Below are positions 58,140-64,000 of a stretch of 64,000 nt of DNA, piece by piece (position 1 is the stretch's first letter; each line of letters opens with the position of its first letter). The translations under genes were made by a program, and so were the position numbers. This stretch comes from Saccopteryx bilineata (lineage: Eukaryota; Chordata; Mammalia; Chiroptera; Emballonuridae). A model generated the notes under the pieces. That model was not told the origin of the DNA. It did no database searches and saw only the letters and a program-made list of their open reading frames with translations. Location: positions 102,288,074-102,352,073 of the forward strand of contig NC_089490.1 of the NCBI RefSeq assembly GCF_036850765.1. Reading direction: 5' to 3'.

Positions 58140-59742
58140 CACAAGAAGTGTGATTCAAGAAACTGCTGAAATTCAAGTGACTGAACGTCGTGCACCAAAT
58201 TTTCATTTCTTTCATAAAACTAATTTTGTTGAATTTTCCATAAAAAATGCAGCTACTAAACATTCTTGTGATAGCTTCTTTGTGAAAGTGTCACTGTTCT
58301 TGATTTGCACACACGCTTATAATTTAGGCCTTCTTTTGTTTGGGGTTGGCAGTTCCTACTGTTAAAGCTCTTGCCTGATTGTGTGGAACTCCTGATTCTA
58401 ATGGGAGCAGCTTTTTTGCTGCATTTTATGAAACTGGTCTCGGAAGCTTCTTACTGTGGATCTTTGTTGGGGACAAAGGATTATTTATGCTAAAGGAAAA
58501 TATATTCCCCACTGCTTTAGTTCGTGGGAAGCATAACATGCCTATTAGTAATGCTCAGTTGTACTTTGCCCTTTTGCTATGGTTGAGAGAAGAAAAATGA
58601 CATCCAAAAGGACATTCTGCTGTCTTTTGCCTTCTCGCCAAGAAAATATGATGTAATATCAGACTTTTCAGTTAGGTTTAGCGCAAGTTCAACTTCAGTA
58701 CCGAAGGAATGTTCCTGGAAGGAAGGTGCTGTGTGTTGTTGGCATTGGGCGTGAGGTATGTCTGGTGTAACTTAGAGGAGCAAGTAATTTTTCCTTGGAA
58801 ATTGATAGCATTTTAGCCTTATAAACTATTTTACATTTTTTCTTAGATTCTTTTAATGGTGAATGACAGTAAAAAATAACTAGTATATTATGTTGCTGTA
58901 AGCAATTAAAAATCCTAGGTTTTAGCAGTCTACTTATTCTAAGTCTTTTTAAATTCTTCCCTCTGAAATACATTATAAAGAATTGTACTAATTTAAATTT
59001 AACTTAAAGTTGTGGGGTTTTTTCTTATAGATTTCAAGAAGAGTACTTTGGAGCTAACTTACACTGTTCCTTTGTTTTTGTCTTTAGCAGCTCGTGGAGA
59101 AAATGACTTATGAAAAGATATTATAAAAAGGCATTGAGTATTGTCACACAGTTAAAATTGATGTTTATGTCTATTACTGCACCATCTGACAGAAGGAGCT
59201 CATGGTTAAGCTTGGAAATTTATTATAGAAAGTCCAGATGACCTTTTATGATGTCCATGTAAAGATCAGATGAGAGATACTTGATTTTTAGTATCAGTTG
59301 TTGATATATATCCACATTATCTTTACAGGGTGAAATTCCGGGAGACTTATATGGCTAAGTTTTATTGTTAATTTTATTTTACTAGCCAGATGCTTCAAGA
59401 ATAACTTTTGAGTCCAGATATTTCAAGAATTGGTTTGCTTGTAGTCATATAGTGAGAGCTTCCACCACATAGCATTTTCTTTTTTGGTAGATTAATGCCT
59501 TAAAAAACAAGAAGGAAGAGAGCGCATACTAGGACTCTTGAGCTGCGTCGCCCTTGTTCCGTCTGTTACATCATCATCCTAGGGGGCAGAGAAGAGGATC
59601 GCTTTGATAGTAGTACCAGAAACCAGACATTAAAACGTGTTTCAGGTTTTCCTGTTTCAGATGAAGAGTCTTTTATGAAGACACTAGGAGTCATTATCAA
59701 ATTCTCTTATAGTCAAATGATTCCGATTAGAAAAGAAAAGTT
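58140..59742 (+). other. Unassigned segment upstream of the GAS2L3 start exon
   Basis: No repeat family recognised. Open frame 59504-59742 runs into the SINE at 59743 and includes GGREEDRFDSSTRNQTLKRV. Possible splice acceptors exist (e.g. tttgtctttagcag at 59085-59098). Either extra 5' UTR exons, a decayed pseudogene or chance. Confidence 0.3.
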
Positions 59743-60108
59743 GGCCCTGGCCTGTTGGCTCAGTGGTAGAGCGTCGGCCTGGCGTGCGGGAGTCCTGGGT
59801 TCGATTCCCGGCCAGGGCACACAGGAGAGGCACCCATCTGCTTCTCCACCCCTCCCCCTCTCCTTCCTCTCTGTCTCTCTCTTCCCCTCCCGCAGCCGAG
59901 GCTCCATTGGAGCAAGGTTTGCCCGGGCACTGAGGATGGCTCTGTGGCTTCTGCCTCAGGCGCTAGAATGGCTCTGGTTGCAACAAAGCGACCCCCCAGA
60001 TGGGCAGAGCATCGCCCCCTGGTGGGCGTGCGGGGTGGATCCCGGTCGGGCGCATGCGGAAGTCTGTCTGACTGCCTACCTGTTTCCAACTTAAGAAAAA
60101 TACAAAAA
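59743..60108 (+). repeat. SINE family A
   Basis: Head GGCCCTGGCCTGTTGGCTCAGTGG, GGTTCGATTCCC, single-box form, A-rich tail. Flanks aaaagaaaagtt / aaaagaaaaaaagtt. Its tail ends about 120 bp before the GAS2L3 start exon. Confidence 0.92.
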
Positions 60109-60227
60109 AAGAAAAAAAGTTTTAGGTTTTCATTCAACTAGAGTCAAGCCGTTTCCTTATAATTTGAGGATTTGGGGAGTAGAAAAGCTGTCATCCCCAG
60201 CCTGTTAATGTTTTGTTCTGTTTTCAG

Positions 60228-60272
60228 AAAAGCAGTTTCACAATATTGGTGACCATGCAGCCTGCAATTCAA
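60228..60272 (+). CDS. GAS2L3: GAS2L3 start-codon exon (CDS 60255-60272)
   Basis: The exon starts after ttctgttttcag (60216-60227) and ends at a strong donor CAA/GTAAGT. ATG at 60255 has A at -3. The coding part is six codons, MQPAIQ, matching the start of human GAS2L3 (MQPAIQVWFGED...), a cytoskeletal linker that binds microtubules and actin and acts in cytokinesis. Its calponin-homology and GAS2 domains would lie in later exons beyond the window. The first 27 bases are 5' UTR. Support comes from the residue match, splice sites and the NR1H4-GAS2L3 gene order known in human. Confidence 0.85.
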
Positions 60273-60843
60273 GTAAGTGTTTTTCTTGGAAAAAATGTTT
60301 TTATGAGATTATAATAAAATTATAATAATTAGTAAAATACAAAAATTATCAAAGTGTTTTTATTGCACTAGTTTGTTTTTTTTTTAAGCATCAACTTTTA
60401 ATAACAGGAATACTGTGCTTTGACTTTATTTCTGGAAGAATTTTAATTCTAGGCTTATAGTGAATTTTCAAAAGAATCAAAAATACCTTAGGATTGGTGG
60501 GTCCATCTTATTTATTCTGCTCTGAAAAAAGAATTGGAATATTTTGTAGTTTTGTTTGCATTAAATTTAAATACATATTTGTAGTTAAAAAGCTTTCAGT
60601 GAAAACAGATATACAGGTTTTAATTTAAATAATTATACGTGTGCCTTATAATGCTTGTAAATAATAATTATTAAAATTTAAGGAGTGAGTTTTCTTTTGT
60701 TTGTTTGTTTGTTTTTTGTTCTGTGGTGAGGGAGCAAGATGATAATGAGACAAACCAGAATGATCTTCCATTTGAGTGATTTCCAGAGTTGGTACAGTAT
60801 TTGCTATATTATTCTGATATCCTTTTAAGTTTTCTTTCTTTTG

Positions 60844-60844
<1 letters not shown>

Positions 60845-60904
<60 letters not shown>
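60845..60904. repeat. (TA)30 microsatellite
   Basis: Sixty bases of uninterrupted TA about 570 bp after the GAS2L3 start exon. Confidence 0.95.
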
Positions 60905-60910
<6 letters not shown>

Positions 60911-60999
60911 ACATACTTGACTATTCACTTAAAGACAAAAGTAGCATTGAAGGTCTACCTAAAAAGGTGCAAGCAGCTGATAATAAAATTTGCTTGGCA

Positions 61000-61225
61000 A
61001 GCAAGAACTTTAAAGTCAATCAGATTTCATTTCTGATCCTAGATCTGCAGCTCTGATTGTGAGGTTCTGGAAAGTTACTTTACTTTCCTGTCTGCTTCCA
61101 TACCTAGAGTGAGGGTAATGCACTTATTCTGTAGGGCAGTTGTGAGGAATCAGTGACATACATGCACCAAGAGCCTACTAGACTGTGTATGGCATAGTAA
61201 GCACTTCAGAAGTTTGGTTGTATCA
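61000..61225 (+). repeat. MIR, near full length
   Basis: agatttcatttctgatcctagatctgcagctctgattgtgaggttctggaaagttacttt...gagtgagggtaatgcacttattctgtagggcagttgtgaggaatcagtgac...ggcatagtaagcact follows the MIR order. Confidence 0.75.
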
Positions 61226-62812
61226 TTTGTACAACAAAATGGTTAAGATGTAAAACTGAAGATTATACCTGTGTCATGCAAATCTTTCTTTTTACTTTTT
61301 TTTTGTTTAATCAAGAAAGGAGGCTTATCAAGCTAATAGTGGGTGATAGCCTAGAGACAGAATTGATCAAATGGTTCAGAACAATTCTGATGTGATCCTG
61401 CTTGTGCTACCTGCTAGGCTGTGCAGCTGTATTCTCTGCTCTACCAATAAAGACTTCTGTTACTCTGTTTTCCTTATGGGACTTGGAAGTCCATGGCAGC
61501 CTCCCAGGTGTCTTATTCTTCCCTCTTGGGTCTTCTCAAATCATATTGAGTATGATCAGAACTTCATTATTACTGAAAACTGTTTATTATGTGATTATTC
61601 TTTGTGTTCTCTTTTTATCCAAGTCTCAGAATTGTTATCAGGTTCATGCTGATGATATATTTTTTGATTCCTTATAGTGTGCTTTTTATCATTGCCATGT
61701 GCACCATGTTTTTTCTCATTTCTACATTAACAGCCATGAATATCTTCTTAACTTGGTGAATATTTTCACAGTTTTGTCTGTAGTTCTATGAAACCTTCTC
61801 TAATCTGGATTCCACAGATCCATCTCTATTGATTCTTCTGTGAGAACATCCTTGACATTTCTCATGGAAGTTTTTACTTCTCTATCTGATAGATGTGAGA
61901 ACTTCCAGGATTTTTACCTCTTTCTCTCCTAACTAGATTGGACAGTTACATAGTTCTTCATAAGTGCCTTACAGAAAGAAGACATCCAGAAAATAGCTAT
62001 TATCAACTGGTTTCTTATAATTTACTATATTAAGATTTTACTTGCCTTTTTTGTCTTTCATTCTGACCAGTATATAAACATATAGTCTAAAAGTAGTTCC
62101 TGATCTCCTTTGGGTCGTAGTCTTCTTTTGAGAATCTGAGGAAAGCTATGAACTCTCTCTGAGATAAAGGGCTATCTATACATAGGCAGAAAGTTTTGCC
62201 TAAATATAACCAGTTTATATACCTACTCAGGTTCATCTATAGACTGCCCATGGATTAGGAATCCCTGCAATATGACAGCTTTTTGCATGTTTGAGAACAA
62301 CCTTTGTATATGAAGGTGTTTTTTTTTATTAATACCTAGCTTTTAACAATATATTACTAACTAGCTCAGGTTATTATAGTCTTCTGCTTGCAATAATAGG
62401 AAAATTGAAATACTCGTATTCCTAATATGGGAAGAAATTAGAATGACCTTTGTTAATGTTAGCGACTTCATTTTCACAAATAACTTTTCAAAACCACCCT
62501 CATAACTAATGCACATCTTGCCTTGACAAACATTTGCATCTGTTCTATTTTCAGCTCAGCCAAATTGTTAAAGGACAAATAACATATTCCACTGACTGTA
62601 AAATACTATTAATTGTAAGATGCCCCTTGATTTTGATATTAGTCATTTGCTGATATCTGTTCCTTAATTATACCCACAAATATTTTTTACGGAATACCAT
62701 GTGCTAGGTCTTATACTGAGTTCCGGGATTACAAACAGAAATAAGACATGCTTCTGAAGGGTAAATTTAAATAGTAAATCTTTGCTGTACTGCCTTTAAA
62801 ATAATTTTAAGA

Positions 62813-63206
62813 GGCCCTGGCCGGTTGGCTCAGCGGTAGAGCGTCGGCCTGGCGTGTGGGGGACCTGGGTTCGATTCCCGGCCAGGGCACATAGGAGAAG
62901 CGCCCATTTGCTTCTCCACCCCCCCCCCCTTCCTCTCTGTCTCTCTCTTCCCCTCCCGCAGCCAAGGCTCCATAGGAGCAAAGATGGCCCGGGCGCTGGG
63001 GATGGCTCCTTGGCCTCTGCCCCAGGCGCTAGAGTGGCTCTGGTCGCGGCAGAGCAACGCCCCGGAGGGGCAGAGCATCGCCCCCTGGTGGGCAGAGCTT
63101 CGCCCCTGGTGGGCGTGCCGGGTGGATCCCAGTCGGGCGCATGCGGGAGTCTTGTCTGACTGTCTCTCCCCGTTTCCAGCTTCAGAAAAATACAAAAAAA
63201 AAAATT
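62813..63206 (+). repeat. SINE family A, duplicated-box subfamily
   Basis: GGCCCTGGCCGGTTGGCTCAGCGG, GGTTCGATTCCC, two CCCCTGGTGGGC blocks (63082-63120), tail of A then T. The target duplication tttaagag lies on both sides (about 62805 and 63210). Confidence 0.94.
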
Positions 63207-64000
63207 TTTTTTTAAGAGAATTCAGGTAAATAAATAACATCTTGTCTTTTTCCTAAAACTTGATAGGCTCCTCAGATATTTACGAGTTCATTCTCCAACC
63301 CCTACCCTCAATTCCTAAATAATTTCCCTCAAATGACTTACGTTTCTTATTCTTTGGGTATTTTTTTTATTTTTATTATTGAGTTTTGCTACTCCTGCTT
63401 GCCTCTTGTGGTATATATCTACGTTCTTTTTTTACCCTTGGGATTTTTTTTTTTTTCCCTAAAGGATGTTTGCTTCTTATTATGAGAGATTAGAAATAGT
63501 TGCTGTTGTTGATATCTCCAAAATTTGTCTGGATTAACTATGGCGTTGTTATTGCTTTCAATTTGGGGTTGTAAGACTTGCCTCAAATCAACTCAGTAAG
63601 TTTAATATATTTTAGGGGAAAAAATAACTTATTTTAAAATTGAGAGAGGATATTGGTATTACTTGTACTTATACTTAAAAACATTTATTTTCACGCAATC
63701 ACAGGCTACAAAGTAATTAAGTATATAGTGCAGAGATATTTGTCTGAACCACTTCAGAATAAGTTGCCAATCATATGCCCATCACCCCAAAATACTTTAG
63801 TGTATATTTCTCACTAACAAGGACACTCTCCTACACAACCATGTGCTGTACTGAGATTCGGGGTGTTAACGTTGGTACAGTAGTACCATCTGATACTCAG
63901 ACCACGCTCAGGTATTGCCAGTTATCCCAGCAATGTTCAGTTCAGAATCATGGGTTTCATTTAGTTGTCATGTCTCTTTAGTCTTCACTAGTCTAAAACA

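Larger units (their letters stand above)
60273..64000 (+). other. GAS2L3 intron after the start exon
   Basis: The next coding exon (expected to start with VWFGED) was not seen. Holds a TA repeat, a MIR, a SINE, and otherwise AT-rich sequence with nothing recognised at 61230-62812 and 63207-64000. Confidence 0.55.

Noticed and set aside
60273..64000. Second GAS2L3 coding exon
   Set aside because: No stretch encoding VWFGEDLP-like sequence after an AG was found; it is likely beyond the window.

Overview
The window is nuclear DNA from a placental mammal, almost certainly a bat. It has spliced genes with GT/AG introns, L1, L2 and MIR remnants, and about thirty copies of tRNA-derived SINEs of bat type (right half CCCCCTGGTGGGC). 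The dominant SINE resembles the Rhin-1/VES group, so a horseshoe-bat relative (Yinpterochiroptera) is my best guess; the species is inferred, not proven.

Two protein genes lie head-to-tail on the plus strand. Positions 8711-33216 hold the last seven coding exons of NR1H4 (farnesoid X receptor, FXR, the bile-acid nuclear receptor). They run from the second zinc finger of the DNA-binding domain through the ligand-binding domain to the stop codon. All seven exons are open, in phase and flanked by GT/AG sites. They encode 323 complete residues that align without gaps to human residues 150-472 (short-isoform numbering). The exons upstream of the second zinc finger lie before the window or were not found.

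About 10 kb downstream is a CpG island (about 43380-44060) with Sp1, CCAAT and CHR-like motifs and a non-coding first exon ending at 43724. At 60228-60272 is a short exon carrying the start codon of GAS2L3 (start MQPAIQ), the gene that follows NR1H4 in human. The rest of GAS2L3 lies beyond the window.

The remaining sequence is introns and intergenic DNA built mostly from nested transposable elements. These include four SINE families (here A-D); a 5'-truncated L1 with 14-bp target duplications and one stop codon in about 1.85 kb of ORF2; a solo LTR; a pogo/Tigger-like transposon carrying three later SINEs; a mariner-derived element with terminal inverted repeats of about 110 bp; several hAT MITEs with 8-bp duplications; and a 72-bp piggyBac-type MITE at TTAA.

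No CRISPR array, operon or prokaryote-type system is present, and I found no convincing wholly new system. The best leads are a changed alternative-splice insert in FXR (MYTG becomes TCRG) with a 10-bp hairpin just downstream, a SINE inserted about 60 bp before an NR1H4 splice acceptor, an acceptor whose pyrimidine tract is a pure C12 run, and an unassigned 56.9-59.7 kb stretch upstream of the GAS2L3 start exon.
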